In this document: piece after piece, positions 18,710 to 27,899 of the stretch
How positions within the stretch are numbered: position 1 is the first letter of the stretch
How the letters are laid out: every line of letters begins with the position of its first letter
Source of the DNA: Corynebacterium sp. p3-SID1056
Lineage (GTDB): Bacteria; Actinomycetota; Actinomycetes; Mycobacteriales; Mycobacteriaceae
Length of the DNA: 64,000 nt
Assembly (NCBI RefSeq): GCF_025152525.1
Contig: NZ_JALXXL010000011.1
Coordinates: forward strand, 8,812-72,811
Reading direction: 5' to 3'
Notes under the pieces: model-generated
Seen by the model: the letters and a program-made list of their open reading frames with translations, nothing else
Database searches by the model: none
What the model was told of the DNA's origin: nothing
Translations under genes and position numbers: made by a program

Positions 18710-20047
18710 TTACTCGCCGGGGTCGGGGAAGCCGACGAAGCGGGTCGGGATTGCCGCATCGCCCCGCGACAATGCCAGGCCCTCCCAGGGCAGCGTTTCG
18801 CGCGCGGTTGCGTGCAGGGCGCGGGCCGTTTCCAGACCGCCGTGCTGACCCTCGTACTCGTCGATGAGCTTGCCGTCGCGCATCATCGGTACGACAAGCT
18901 CCTGGTAGTCCAGGTTGGGTTTGCGGGTGATCTCGCCGTCGAGTGGGCAGATGATCTCGGCAACCGCGACGCCGGAGGCACGGTAGCCGCGCAGCGCGGT
19001 CTTCGCCCCACCGTAGGTTCGCTTGCCTGAGGAGCGCTTTGCCACCGGGTGGCCGTCGACCTCGACGAGCTTGTACACCAGCCCGGCGGTCGGTGCGCCG
19101 GAACCAGTCACCACCGAGGTGCCAACGCCGAAACCGTCGACGGGGTCGCCGCGCAGCCCGGCGATGGTGAACTCGTCCAAGTCGGAGGAGACGATGATGC
19201 GGGTGTTAAACGCCCCGGCCTTATCCAGCTGCTGGCGCACCCGCCGCGACACAATGCCCAGGTCGCCGGAGTCGATGCGGACCGCGCCCAGGTCGGTGCC
19301 GGCGACCTCGAGGGCGTGCTCCACGCCCTTCGTAATGTCGAAGGTGTCCACCAGCAAAGTGGTGTCCACGCCCAGGCGCTCAATCTGCGCGCGGAATGCG
19401 GCCTTTTCATCCGGTGCACCGTTGTCGTCGACGTGCAGCAGCGTCCACGAGTGAGCGGCGGTGCCTGAAGGCGGAATGCCGTGGCGCAGTGCGGCTTCCA
19501 TGTTGGAGGTTGCGTCGAAGCCTGCGATGTAGGTGGCGCGGGCGGCGCTGACGGCGGCCTGCTCGTGGGTGCGGCGCGAACCCATCTCGATGATCGGCCG
19601 ACCGTCCGCGGCGGAGACCATGCGCGAGGCTGCCGAGGCGACGGCGGAGTCCGCGTTGAGGATGGACAATATGACGGTCTCTAAGATGACGCACTCGGCG
19701 AACGTGCCGCGCACCGTCATGATGGGGGAGTAGGGGAAGTAAATATCGCCCTCCCGGTAGCCGTCGATCTGGCCCGAGAAACGGTAATTCGCCAGGTAGC
19801 GCTTCGCCTCTTCGGAGAGGAAATCGGCCGCCTCGATCTGCTCCTCGGTGAAGCGAAACTTGGAAATCGCATCCAGCACACGCGCCGTGCCGGCGACCAC
19901 GCCGTAGCGGCGCTCGCTGGGCAGCCGGCGGGTAAACACCTCGAAAGCGCACTGGCGGTGTGCGGTGCCGTCCTGCAGCGCGGCGTCGAGCATGGTCAGC
20001 TCGTACATGTCGGTGAGGAATGCGGTGGAATACGCAGAGTCAGTCAT
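18710..20047 (-). CDS. pncB: nicotinate phosphoribosyltransferase
   Basis: 445 residues. Motifs LTDMYELTMLDAAL at the N-terminus, MGSRRTHEQAAVSAARATYIAGFDATSN (ribose-phosphate binding) and AVRIDSGDLG plus IIVSSDLDEFTI are characteristic of PncB, which makes nicotinate mononucleotide in the Preiss-Handler salvage route. TATTCT lies 8 nt before the ATG (leaderless). Together with nadE and pncA in this window it covers nicotinamide salvage to NAD apart from the adenylyltransferase. Confidence 0.95.
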   Translation of the reverse strand: MTDSAYSTAFLTDMYELTMLDAALQDGTAHRQCAFEVFTRRLPSERRYGVVAGTARVLDAISKFRFTEEQIEAADFLSEEAKRYLANYRFSGQIDGYREGDIYFPYSPIMTVRGTFAECVILETVILSILNADSAVASAASRMVSAADGRPIIEMGSRRTHEQAAVSAARATYIAGFDATSNMEAALRHGIPPSGTAAHSWTLLHVDDNGAPDEKAAFRAQIERLGVDTTLLVDTFDITKGVEHALEVAGTDLGAVRIDSGDLGIVSRRVRQQLDKAGAFNTRIIVSSDLDEFTIAGLRGDPVDGFGVGTSVVTGSGAPTAGLVYKLVEVDGHPVAKRSSGKRTYGGAKTALRGYRASGVAVAEIICPLDGEITRKPNLDYQELVVPMMRDGKLIDEYEGQHGGLETARALHATARETLPWEGLALSRGDAAIPTRFVGFPDPGE

Positions 20048-20068
20048 AGTGATACAGAATACGCTCTG

Positions 20069-20602
20069 CTAGGGGGAGAAGGCGACGACCACCCATACCT
20101 GGCCGTCGCCGTAGGCCACACCGACGCCAATGCTGCGATGTTCCGGGTTGAGGAGCACGTCCATGTGCTCCTGGGAGTGAATGATCAGCTCGAGGAAGGC
20201 GTGCCCGCTCGCCTCTGCGACCGGCATGCTTGCCGAGACCTGCCCGATGTCGCCGCCATCGCCTGGATCCAAGGACGGCTGCTCTTTCGTCACAGCGTTG
20301 CCCTCTGCGTGCTGCTGGGCAAGACGCTGCAGCTCGGGGTCCGGGCTGACTGGCGGCAGCGCGTCGTCGATACGCAGCTGGCGCACCGCGATGAAGAAGT
20401 CCTGGCGGATTTCCTCGAGCTTCTGGGTCGTCTCGAAATCGGGATCGACGTATCCCGCGCGCCGCTCCTCCGCGGCGGGGTTGGAGGAGCCGGAGGAAGG
20501 GTGCTGTGCGGCGCTGACGGTGAGCGCGACTGCAGCGATGAGGCCGAGCACCCCGAGGATGGCGCGTAGTAGCTGCTCGTTGCTGATTGGAAGTTTCTGC
20601 AC
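20069..20602 (-). CDS. membrane-anchored CAP (SCP/PR-1) domain protein
   Basis: About 177 residues from GTG 20602, chosen because GAAAGG lies 8 nt upstream; the frame extends to TTG 20650. One signal/anchor helix (LLRAILGVLGLIAAVALTVSA) precedes a compact CAP domain: LQRLAQQHAEGNAV, LIIHSQEHMDVLLNPEHRSIGVGVAYGDGQVWVVV, which match the conserved HxE and N-x(4-6)-G-V-G blocks. CAP proteins are extracytoplasmic and of varied function; the bacterial YkwD-like members are poorly known. A TAGGCT element near 20660 may drive it. Confidence 0.75.
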   Translation of the reverse strand: MQKLPISNEQLLRAILGVLGLIAAVALTVSAAQHPSSGSSNPAAEERRAGYVDPDFETTQKLEEIRQDFFIAVRQLRIDDALPPVSPDPELQRLAQQHAEGNAVTKEQPSLDPGDGGDIGQVSASMPVAEASGHAFLELIIHSQEHMDVLLNPEHRSIGVGVAYGDGQVWVVVAFSP

Positions 20603-20708
20603 GGGTGCGGCCTTTCGATCTATGGCACGTGTCTGTGGCTGAGGTTGCAATGCAGCCTAGCAACCGCCCGCGCAACGTGCCCGGCGAGCAACCGGTAGGC
20701 TGGGGCGC

Positions 20709-21041
20709 ATGAATTGCGAATCCACGAGCCAGGTCCCGCAGCTGAGCTCGCCGATGGCAACGCCGGACTTGGAAGAAGACCTGAAGTTTGAGGTTGCGAC
20801 CGGCGAGAACCTGCCATGGATGTGCATTGTGTGGGACGACCCGGTCAACCTGATGAGCTATGTCACCTACGTGTTCCAAACCGTCCTGGGCTATGACCGC
20901 AAGCGCGCGAACGAGCTGATGATGCAGGTCCACACAGAGGGCAAGGCCGTGGTCTCCTCGGGCGAGAAGGACAAGGTCGAGGGCGACGTTAAGAAGCTGC
21001 ACACTGCCGGCCTGTGGGCGACGATGCAGCAGGCAGGGTAG
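20709..21041 (+). CDS. clpS: ATP-dependent Clp protease adaptor ClpS
   Basis: 110 residues. The N-degron-binding core is clear: [27 protein letters not shown] (Asp-Asp-Pro-x-Asn), [18 protein letters not shown]. ClpS delivers N-end-rule substrates to ClpC/ClpP in actinobacteria. TAGGCT is 7 nt upstream of the ATG (leaderless). It heads a run of plus-strand genes (DUF2017, P1 peptidase) in the same order as Rv1331-Rv1333. Confidence 0.95.
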   Translation: MNCESTSQVPQLSSPMATPDLEEDLKFEVATGENLPWMCIVWDDPVNLMSYVTYVFQTVLGYDRKRANELMMQVHTEGKAVVSSGEKDKVEGDVKKLHTAGLWATMQQAG

Positions 21042-21056
21042 AAGGGGACAACAAGC

Positions 21057-21596
21057 ATGCAGCCGTGGAGGCGAAAGAAAGCCCTGATGCGCTCGGGCGC
21101 GAAGTTCACCACCAAGTTCGATCCGTTGGAGCGGGAAGTGATCGGGGATCTCACCGCCACCGTGTCCGAGGCGCTCATCGCGCGCGCCCAATCCGCGCCA
21201 AAGGACGAGTTCGCGGAGATGATGGGCCTGTCCACCGGGCACACCGAGGCCCCGCAGGACCCGAAGCTGGCGCGCCTGCTGCCCGATTTTGAGCGGGAGG
21301 GCGATGAAGAGTTCGACGGCGACAACGGGCTTTTGCGCAGCCTGCACGAGAACGACATCATCCGCGCGAAGCTGATGAATATCCGTGTGGTCAACGACGC
21401 GCTTGGGCCCGATGGCGGCGTGGAGGTCACCATCGATGAGGAGGAAGCGCACCAGTTCGTCGCCGCGCTCAACGACATGCGTCTCTACATTTCCGCAGAT
21501 GATCGCGGGGGCGAGGGCCAGGCACAGGACCGCGAGCGCCTCATGGAGTGGCTCGCTTTTTGCCAGGATTCGCTGCTCGATGCGTTAAGCGAGTGA
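21057..21596 (+). CDS. DUF2017 family protein
   Basis: 179 residues, mostly helical and acidic, ending EWLAFCQDSLLDALSE as DUF2017 proteins do; central part LLRSLHENDIIRAKLMNIRVVNDAL is also conserved. Function unknown. It invariably neighbours clpS in mycolate-containing actinobacteria, starting 15 bp after it here, so a role linked to Clp proteolysis is possible (inference only). Confidence 0.8.
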   Translation: MQPWRRKKALMRSGAKFTTKFDPLEREVIGDLTATVSEALIARAQSAPKDEFAEMMGLSTGHTEAPQDPKLARLLPDFEREGDEEFDGDNGLLRSLHENDIIRAKLMNIRVVNDALGPDGGVEVTIDEEEAHQFVAALNDMRLYISADDRGGEGQAQDRERLMEWLAFCQDSLLDALSE

Positions 21597-21600
21597 GCTC

Positions 21601-22575
21601 GTGCTTGTCGACGAAGGGCTGCACCTCCCTTCAGCCCACCTTTCCCTCGGCGATACGGGGGTCACGGCGTTTGTCTCCGCGGACCCGCGGGGAATGCTCG
21701 CGGCCGTCGACGTGCGCGGCGGCGGGCCGGGCACCCGCGAAACGGATCTGTTGGACCTGCACAATACGGTCGAGCGGGTGCACGCAATTCTTTTGTGCGG
21801 CGGCTCCGCCTTCGGGCTCGCGGCGGCAGACGGGGCAATGCGCGAACTGGAGTCCCGCGGGGTGGGTTTCCCGGTCTTCGGCGAAGCATCCCCGGGCCCG
21901 CGTGTGCCGATTGTGCCCGCAGCCGTGATTTTTGATCTGGTGGTGGGGGATCCCACGCACCGTCCGACGTCTCAGGACGGCGCGGCAGTGGTCGCCGCCG
22001 CGCTGGACGGGGAGGCGACGCGCCCAACGCAGCTGGAATCCGGCAGTGTCGGTGCGGGCTGCGGGGCGACGGCGGGCGTGTTGCGCGGCGGGTTCGGTAC
22101 CGCCTCGCGCGGCGCGGCCGCCGGTAGCGTGACCGCGGCGGTGGTGGCTAACCCAGTCGGTGCGGTGATTGACCAGCGCACCGGGCTGCTGTTCGGCGAC
22201 CCGAGCGCGCCCGCGGTGGAGACGCAGCGTTTTGCCGCGCTGGAGCGCCCGGCTCCGCAGCTCAACACCACCATTGGCGTGATCGCCACCGATGCGCCGC
22301 TGCCGCCCGCACAGCTCAAACGGCTTGCTATCGCTGGCCACGACGGGATCGCCCGCGCGATTCGGCCCGCGCATTCGCCACTGGACGGGGATACGCTTTT
22401 TGCTGTCTCGGCGCCGAAGTCAGGTGCCGAAGAGGCGGTGCCGTGTGCCCCGGAGGCGCTCGCAGAGTTGGGCGCTGCGGCTGCAGACGCTGTGGAAGCG
22501 GCGATTGTCGACGCGGTGCGCTCGGCCACGAGCGGCTTCGGGTTGACCGCATGGCGTGACCTTGCGCGCGACTGA
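21601..22575 (+). CDS. P1 family peptidase (DmpA/NylC-like Ntn hydrolase)
   Basis: 324 residues. LLCGGSAFGLAAADG and GAGCGATAG are substrate/oxyanion loops of the family, and LNTTIGVIATDAPL contains the Asn-Thr self-cleavage site; Thr223 should become the N-terminal nucleophile after autoproteolysis, as in NylC. Members hydrolyse N-terminal residues of peptides, beta-peptides or amide oligomers. The gene starts (GTG) 4 nt after DUF2017 and corresponds in position to Rv1333. The usual next genes mec-cysO-cysM are absent here. Confidence 0.88.
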   Translation: MLVDEGLHLPSAHLSLGDTGVTAFVSADPRGMLAAVDVRGGGPGTRETDLLDLHNTVERVHAILLCGGSAFGLAAADGAMRELESRGVGFPVFGEASPGPRVPIVPAAVIFDLVVGDPTHRPTSQDGAAVVAAALDGEATRPTQLESGSVGAGCGATAGVLRGGFGTASRGAAAGSVTAAVVANPVGAVIDQRTGLLFGDPSAPAVETQRFAALERPAPQLNTTIGVIATDAPLPPAQLKRLAIAGHDGIARAIRPAHSPLDGDTLFAVSAPKSGAEEAVPCAPEALAELGAAAADAVEAAIVDAVRSATSGFGLTAWRDLARD

Positions 22576-22614
22576 GACGACCGGGGGTCATACGCGCGGC
22601 TACACTAAGCAACG

Positions 22615-23394
22615 ATGACTCACAACCCTTACGGATCCAGTCCTTACCACCCCGACGGCTGGGGCTACGGACAAACCGGCCAACCGGGCTACGGCAAGCC
22701 GTTCAACCGCCCCTTCTCCCACCCGGAGAACCAGCCTCCGGCCTTCTCCTACCACCAGCAGCCGTTAGATAAGAGCACCAAGCGGAAGCGGCAGCGGCGC
22801 ACGGGGTGGCGTTTCGCGTTGACGTACCTGGCGGTGATCTGGTTTGTGTACGTATTGAACGCCCTGGTGTTCGACGGTGCCTTATGGGTTTTCGGCATCC
22901 AGCCCCTCGACCTGACAACGATCTGGCACATCTTCACCTCCCCGCTCTTGCACGCGAATTTGGAGCACATCGTGGGTAACTCGATTCCGGGCGCGGTCTT
23001 CGCGTTCCTGATCGGATACTCGGGCAAGCGCGTGTTCTGGGAGGTCACTACCTTCTGCATGCTGGTGAGCGGGCTGGGAACGTGGTTGATCGGAGGGATC
23101 GGCACGAACCACATCGGTGCCTCCGGCGTGATCTACGGGTGGCTGACGTACCTGCTGCTGCGCGGTATCTTTAACCGCTCTCTGCCGCAGATCCTCCTGG
23201 GGCTTGTGCTGGCGTTTTTCTACTCCAGTCTGATCTGGGGCGTGTTGCCCGGCACACCAGGGGTGAGCTGGCAGGCGCACCTGTGCGGCGCAATTGGCGG
23301 CTTGCTCGCCGGTATGTTTATCACCTCCGACGATCCACCGGAGTTGGTGGCCAAGCGAGAGGCGAAGCTGGCGCGCAAGCAGGCGGGGAGGTAG
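22615..23394 (+). CDS. rhomboid family intramembrane serine protease
   Basis: 259 residues. About 60 N-terminal residues are rich in Pro, Tyr, Gly and Gln with a basic cluster (KSTKRKRQRR) before six membrane helices. The catalytic dyad is present: Ser170 in GASGVIYGW and His222 in QAHLCGAIGG, with the upstream HANLEHIVGNS loop. It cleaves membrane proteins within the bilayer; substrates unknown. Leaderless: TACACT 8 nt before the ATG. Orthologous in position to Rv1337 and next to murI as in mycobacteria. Confidence 0.9.
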   Translation: MTHNPYGSSPYHPDGWGYGQTGQPGYGKPFNRPFSHPENQPPAFSYHQQPLDKSTKRKRQRRTGWRFALTYLAVIWFVYVLNALVFDGALWVFGIQPLDLTTIWHIFTSPLLHANLEHIVGNSIPGAVFAFLIGYSGKRVFWEVTTFCMLVSGLGTWLIGGIGTNHIGASGVIYGWLTYLLLRGIFNRSLPQILLGLVLAFFYSSLIWGVLPGTPGVSWQAHLCGAIGGLLAGMFITSDDPPELVAKREAKLARKQAGR

Positions 23395-23397
23395 GAC

Positions 23398-24216
23398 ATG
23401 AGCCCGGACAATTCGGCGCCAATCGGCATTTTTGACTCCGGGGTGGGCGGCCTGACTGTGGCGCGCGCGGTGATGGACCAGTTGCCCAACGAGTCCATCA
23501 GCTACATCGGTGATACCGCGAACGCACCCTACGGCCCGCAACCCATCGCTGATGTTCGTCGGCACGCCCAGCGCATCGGCGACGAGCTGGTCGAGCAAGG
23601 GTGCAAGATGCTGGTGATCGCCTGCAACACCGCGACCGCCGCCTTCCTCCATGATGCGCGTGAGCGTTACGACGTGCCGGTGTTGGAGGTGATCCAGCCG
23701 GCGGTGCGCCGCGCGATCTCCGCCACGCGCAACAACAAGGTCGGCGTGATCGGCACCCAGGGCACGATTACCTCCGGTGCGTACCAGGACCTGTTTTCGC
23801 TCAAGTCCGACTTGGAGGTCAGCGCCGCAGCGTGCCCTGCCTTTGTCGAGTTTGTAGAGCGCGGCATTACCTCGGGCAGGCAGATCCTCGGCGTGGCGCA
23901 AGGCTACCTAGAGCCTCTTCAGGCCGCAGGCGTGGACACGCTTGTGCTCGGCTGCACGCATTACCCGCTGTTGTCGGGAGTGATTCAGCTTGCAATCGGC
24001 GAGCAGGTCACGTTGGTCTCATCAGCGGAGGAGACTTCGAAGGATGTGCTGCGCGTGCTCACGGAGCGCGACATGCTCGCTCCCGCACCGGAGGAAGGCG
24101 GCCGTGCGCCGCAGCGAGTGTTCGCCTCGACCGGCGACCCTGCGGTCTTCGATCGCCTTGCGGAGCGTTTCCTCGGACCACAAATACATGCGGTGGGTGC
24201 AAAGGGGCGCGGATGA
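23398..24216 (+). CDS. murI: glutamate racemase
   Basis: 272 residues. [17 protein letters not shown] is the N-terminal signature; catalytic cysteines are Cys76 (VIACNTATA) and Cys186 (LGCTHYPLL). It makes D-glutamate for peptidoglycan in the cytoplasm. It starts 3 nt after the rhomboid stop, so the two are cotranscribed. Confidence 0.97.
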   Translation: MSPDNSAPIGIFDSGVGGLTVARAVMDQLPNESISYIGDTANAPYGPQPIADVRRHAQRIGDELVEQGCKMLVIACNTATAAFLHDARERYDVPVLEVIQPAVRRAISATRNNKVGVIGTQGTITSGAYQDLFSLKSDLEVSAAACPAFVEFVERGITSGRQILGVAQGYLEPLQAAGVDTLVLGCTHYPLLSGVIQLAIGEQVTLVSSAEETSKDVLRVLTERDMLAPAPEEGGRAPQRVFASTGDPAVFDRLAERFLGPQIHAVGAKGRG

Positions 24217-24270
24217 GCCAAAATACCCCGAAGTTTAGAAATCCCCCTCGATCCGTGGCACAGTGATTTC

Positions 24271-25035
24271 ATGAAGTTGACCATCCTCGGTTGTTCCGGG
24301 AGCCTCGCTGCCCCCGGGAATCCCGGTTCCTCCTACGTTGTCAGTGTTCCTGGCAACAGCGACATCGTCCTGGACTTCGGCCCGGGCGCACTGGCCGCGA
24401 TGCAGGAGCACTTCGACCCAGCGGACGCGCATGTGTGCTTTAGCCATCTGCACGCCGACCACTGCTCCGACATCGCTTCGCTGCTGGTGTGGCGCCGCTA
24501 CCACCCCACGAAGCCGGCCCGCGGTCGCCACCGGATGCTGGGGCCCAGCTACACGCCGGAGCACGTCGGCAGGCTGAGCGCTGACGGTCCCGGGCAGGTC
24601 GACGATATCGCCGACACCTTTGATTTTTCCCCGTTGCGCGCCGGGCAGACCGAGACGCTCGGGGAGGTGCGGCTGACCCCCTTCGACGTGGTGCACCCAG
24701 CAGCTGAGTCGCACGCCCTGCGCCTTGAACACGACGGGCGGGTGCTCACGTATTCGGGCGACAGTGCGTACACCCCCTCGCTCGTGGATGCGGCCCGCGG
24801 GGCCGATCTGTTCCTCTGTGAGGCGGCCTGGGGCGCCTCCCCGGAGGGCAACCCGGAGGGGATGCACATGTCTGGCCAGGAAGCTGGCAGCATCGCGCGT
24901 GAGGCTGGTGTGCGCACGCTCGTGATCGTGCATATCCAGCCCTGGTCGAGTGTGCAGGAGACGCTTGCCGCAGCGCGTACGGAATTTTCCGGAGAGATTG
25001 TCATCGGCGCGGCCGGTGACGTCTTCGAGCTCTAG
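24271..25035 (+). CDS. MBL-fold hydrolase, Rv1339/CpdA-like cyclic nucleotide phosphodiesterase candidate
   Basis: 254 residues. Metal-binding SHLHADHCSD (HxHxDH), a later GDSAYTPSLVDAARGADLFLCEA and VIVHIQPW (final metal His) define a metallo-beta-lactamase fold close to RNase Z/arylsulfatase-type phosphodiesterases. It lies between murI and rph exactly where mycobacteria have Rv1339, which has been reported as a cAMP phosphodiesterase. That position makes a cyclic-nucleotide role likely; corynebacteria use cAMP through the GlxR regulator. Biochemical specificity is inferred, not seen. Confidence 0.75.
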   Translation: MKLTILGCSGSLAAPGNPGSSYVVSVPGNSDIVLDFGPGALAAMQEHFDPADAHVCFSHLHADHCSDIASLLVWRRYHPTKPARGRHRMLGPSYTPEHVGRLSADGPGQVDDIADTFDFSPLRAGQTETLGEVRLTPFDVVHPAAESHALRLEHDGRVLTYSGDSAYTPSLVDAARGADLFLCEAAWGASPEGNPEGMHMSGQEAGSIAREAGVRTLVIVHIQPWSSVQETLAAARTEFSGEIVIGAAGDVFEL

Positions 25036-25086
25036 ATACGCCCGCGGCGGCTCCTGCGGGTGCCGGGGTGCGTTACGCTGGGTGCC

Positions 25087-25815
25087 ATGACTGATTTCAC
25101 ACGCGCAGATGGCCGTGGACTTACAGAGATGCGCCCGGTGCGCATTACCCGCGGTTTTACTTCCAACCCTGCTGGTAGCGTGCTCGTCGAGTTCGGCAAC
25201 ACGCGCGTCATGTGTACGGCCTCCGTGGAGGAGGGCGTACCCCGGTTCAAGAAGGATTCCGGCGAGGGGTGGCTGACCGCCGAGTACGCAATGCTGCCTT
25301 CGGCCACACACGACCGCATGCCGCGAGAATCGATGCGCGGCAAGGTCAAGGGCCGCACGCACGAGATTTCGCGCCTGGTGGGGCGTTCGCTGCGCGCTGC
25401 GGTGGATCTTTCCGAGCTGGGCGAGAACACCATCCAACTGGATTGCGACGTTCTGCAAGCAGATGGCGGAACTCGCACGGCGTCGATTACCGGTGCCTAT
25501 GTTGCGCTTGCGGATGCGATCGAGGTGCTCAAAGAGCGCGGAGTCGTCCCCGGAGCACCACTGCTCAAGCCGGTTGCGGCGGTGTCCGTCGGCATCGTCG
25601 ACGGCCGCGTGAGCCTCGACCTGCCGTACGAGGAGGACTCCCGTGCCGAGGTGGACCTGAACGTCGTGATGCAGGAAGGCGGCAACTTCGTGGAGATCCA
25701 GGGCACCGGTGAGCAGGGGCTCTTCGGCCGACGCGAGCTCAACGAGATGCTTGACGTGGCGGAGCAGGGCTTGAACTCGCTTATCGACGCACAGAAGGCG
25801 GCCCTGGGATGGTAA
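25087..25815 (+). CDS. rph: ribonuclease PH
   Basis: 242 residues beginning [20 protein letters not shown]. RNase PH landmarks: [51 protein letters not shown] and the phosphate-binding RSLRAAVDL region. It trims tRNA 3' ends phosphorolytically. TACGCT is 7 nt upstream of ATG 25087 (leaderless); the ORF's earlier start at 25060 is not needed. Overlaps rdgB by 7 nt. Confidence 0.97.
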   Translation: MTDFTRADGRGLTEMRPVRITRGFTSNPAGSVLVEFGNTRVMCTASVEEGVPRFKKDSGEGWLTAEYAMLPSATHDRMPRESMRGKVKGRTHEISRLVGRSLRAAVDLSELGENTIQLDCDVLQADGGTRTASITGAYVALADAIEVLKERGVVPGAPLLKPVAAVSVGIVDGRVSLDLPYEEDSRAEVDLNVVMQEGGNFVEIQGTGEQGLFGRRELNEMLDVAEQGLNSLIDAQKAALGW

Positions 25816-26438
25816 AGGTCCTCGTCGCCTCGAACAATCCCGGCAAGCTCCGCGAGCTTGAGCAAGTGTTGCGCGAACTGTCGATCGACGGCATCGAGCT
25901 CGTCTCCTTGCGTGACGTCAAAACGTACCCGGAGCCCAAAGAGGACGGGCTGACCTTCGAGGACAACGCGCTGATCAAAGCGCGCGCCGGGGCGGCACAC
26001 ACGGGACTGCCGTGCGTGGCGGACGATTCCGGGCTTGCAGTTGTCGCACTTAATGGGATGCCGGGTGTGCTTTCGGCGCGCTGGTCGGGCGACCACGACG
26101 CCCCGGATGTAGACGAGGCGAACAACCGCCTGCTGCTCGCGCAGATGCGTGACATCGCCGTGCGCGACTGCGCATTCGTCTCTTGCTGCGCGCTGGTGAC
26201 TCCGGCCGGCGACGAGTTCACAGCAGAGGGGCGCTGGACCGGGCAGCTACTGCAGGCGCCGCAGGGTGAGGGCGGGTTCGGCTACGATCCGCTATTTGCT
26301 CCGGACGATGCCCCGTCGCGCGATGGCGGCGCTGTGTATTCCTCGGCCGAGCTCACGCCGGAGGAGAAGAACGCGCGCTCGCACCGCGGCCAGGCGCTGC
26401 GGGCGCTGGCACCGGACATCAAGAAGCTGCTGAGCTAG
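25809..26438 (+). CDS. rdgB: RdgB/HAM1 family XTP/dITP pyrophosphatase
   Basis: 209 residues. [18 protein letters not shown] at the N-terminus, [35 protein letters not shown] (substrate loop) and [11 protein letters not shown] are the hallmark blocks of the enzyme that removes non-canonical purine nucleotides (ITP, XTP). Its ATG lies within the rph stop region, so expression is coupled to rph, as in most actinobacteria. Confidence 0.95.
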   Translation: MVKVLVASNNPGKLRELEQVLRELSIDGIELVSLRDVKTYPEPKEDGLTFEDNALIKARAGAAHTGLPCVADDSGLAVVALNGMPGVLSARWSGDHDAPDVDEANNRLLLAQMRDIAVRDCAFVSCCALVTPAGDEFTAEGRWTGQLLQAPQGEGGFGYDPLFAPDDAPSRDGGAVYSSAELTPEEKNARSHRGQALRALAPDIKKLLS

Positions 26439-26448
26439 GGTGGGGTGC

Positions 26449-26826
26449 ATGAAGAAGACAATTGCCCTTTGCACTAGTGTCCTGCTCGCAAGCGCGACCC
26501 TCGTCGGGTGCGGTTCCTCATCTGAATGGGACGGTGCCTGGTCCGGGGACGTCACCCCGACGGAGTCGGGTCAGCCCCAGGGGTCGGCGACCCTGACCAT
26601 CGACGGGGGCGATTGCTCCTGGGAACTAACCGAGCCGAGTGGGGAAACCAATGACGCACGCTGTGAGCAAGATGACGAAGAATTCAAGCTCGCTGACCCG
26701 CTCAGCGGCCGGGATCTAGAGTACAAAGGCCAGGTCAACGGGGATACGCTGACCATGACGCCGGATAATGATCGCGCGGAAAAGATCGGCGTAATGGTGC
26801 TGACCCGCACCAGCGACGAGGGCTGA
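26449..26826 (+). CDS. small lipoprotein of unknown function
   Basis: 125 residues with signal MKKTIALCTSVLLASATLVGCG (lipobox LVGC, lipidated Cys at about residue 21). The mature part is a small acidic beta-rich domain (WDGAWSGDVTP, GSATLTIDGGDCSWEL, ARCEQDDEEF, DTLTMTPDNDRAEKIGVMVL) with two Cys. TAGGGT, made partly of the rdgB stop codon, lies 7 nt upstream of the ATG, so it can be transcribed leaderless on its own. Confidence 0.8.
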   Translation: MKKTIALCTSVLLASATLVGCGSSSEWDGAWSGDVTPTESGQPQGSATLTIDGGDCSWELTEPSGETNDARCEQDDEEFKLADPLSGRDLEYKGQVNGDTLTMTPDNDRAEKIGVMVLTRTSDEG

Positions 26827-26836
26827 GCGCCCTTTC

Positions 26837-27214
26837 TTAGAGCTGGAACGTTGCGGTGACTTCTTTGCGGCGCTTGGCCTCCACCACGAAGGAGAGGAAG
26901 GGCACCACACCGGAGATCGCCGTGACGACCCAGGTAGTCGCAGGCCAGCGCGCCTTCAGCCCCAGGTTCAGGGAGCTGACGAGGAAGAGCATGTAGGCAA
27001 TCCCGTGGACGCGGGCGACCCATGCGAGGTAGGCGACGTCCATGTTGAAGCCGTATTCCAGGATCATCCGGAGCACCAGCAGCAAGAGGAGCACGCCGGT
27101 GACCCAGGCGGCGATGGAAAACAGGGTCAGCGCCTGCTTGACGCGGCGCTGGCGCTCCGGGTGAATGCGGGGCTGGGCGTGCTGCTCGGTTGACTGGGGC
27201 TGGGGCTGGGTCAT
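26837..27214 (-). CDS. DUF3817 membrane protein
   Basis: 125 residues: a cytosolic N-terminus, then helices ALTLFSIAAWVTGVLLLLLVLRMI, VHGIAYMLFLVSSLNLGL and TTWVVTAISGVVPFLSFVVEAKR. The pattern WVARVHGIAYMLFLV and FLSFVVEAKR is typical of DUF3817 (Rv1342c type). Function unknown. ATGA overlap with the upstream gene's stop shows they are one operon. Confidence 0.85.
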   Translation of the reverse strand: MTQPQPQSTEQHAQPRIHPERQRRVKQALTLFSIAAWVTGVLLLLLVLRMILEYGFNMDVAYLAWVARVHGIAYMLFLVSSLNLGLKARWPATTWVVTAISGVVPFLSFVVEAKRRKEVTATFQL

Positions 27215-27669
27215 TGACCGTCCTTCTTTTCAGTGCGTTCGTCGCTCACCCCGCGCCGACGCGGAGTGAGCAGATCGTTGTATTCCTCGACGTCGATCTG
27301 CGGGCGCGTGGGAAGAAAGTCCTCGTCGATCTGCGTCGGTGCGTTTGCGTCTTTGCCATAGCGCGCGAGGTCGGCCTCGTAGAGATCGTCCATTTGCTCG
27401 CCGGCGTTGATGGCGTCAATTTTTTCGTTTTCCATCCGAATGCCGGCGCGGTAGGCGTAGACGAAGAATGCGCCAAAGAAAGGCCACTGCAAGGCGTAGC
27501 CCAAGTTTTGGAACGTGCCGGTACCCGACTGGTAGCGGGTCCACTGCCACCATGCGAGCAGGCAAGTGGTGATCACCGCGGCGATAAGTAACAGGATGTG
27601 CCAAGCACGAACCTTCACACGGGGGCGCTGCTCCGGTGCGGTTTCCTGGGGATCGCGAGGCTCATTCAC
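27211..27669 (-). CDS. LprD-like conserved membrane protein (Rv1343c position)
   Basis: 152 residues from GTG 27669, with TAGACT 8 nt upstream (leaderless); an ORF extends to 27762 into the tRNA-Leu promoter and is not used. Two helices (VRAWHILLLIAAVITTCLLAWWQW and YALQWPFFGAFFVYAYRAG) enclose the conserved WTRYQSGTGTFQNLGYALQWP stretch, and the C-terminus is an acidic cytosolic tail. Same neighbour and layout as mycobacterial Rv1343c. No biochemical function known. Confidence 0.8.
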   Translation of the reverse strand: MNEPRDPQETAPEQRPRVKVRAWHILLLIAAVITTCLLAWWQWTRYQSGTGTFQNLGYALQWPFFGAFFVYAYRAGIRMENEKIDAINAGEQMDDLYEADLARYGKDANAPTQIDEDFLPTRPQIDVEEYNDLLTPRRRGVSDERTEKKDGQ

Positions 27670-27747
27670 ACCTGAAGAGTCTACCAACACTGCCCCCATG
27701 GCCAAACTAAAGTTGGAGTCGGTTTCGAGATGGAGCGCAAAGGCATG

Positions 27748-27753
27748 TAGTAT
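27748..27753 (+). promoter_or_regulatory. -10 element of tRNA-Leu
   Basis: TAGTAT ends 12 bp before the tRNA 5' end, a spacing usual for stable-RNA promoters; no clear -35. Confidence 0.5.
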
Positions 27754-27765
27754 GTCTCCCATTGC

Positions 27766-27850
<85 letters not shown>

Positions 27851-27899
27851 CACCTGTTCCGGCGTGGAGTACGCCTTCCTTGGTCCCGGTTTGTGCAGC

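Noticed and set aside
20040..21452. 470-codon minus-strand ORF across the CAP and clpS genes
   Set aside because: It is in a different frame from the CAP protein and antisense to clpS and DUF2017, both supported by family motifs.
27707..27762. Extension of the LprD-like ORF to 27762
   Set aside because: It would run into the tRNA-Leu promoter; the leaderless signal TAGACT supports GTG 27669.
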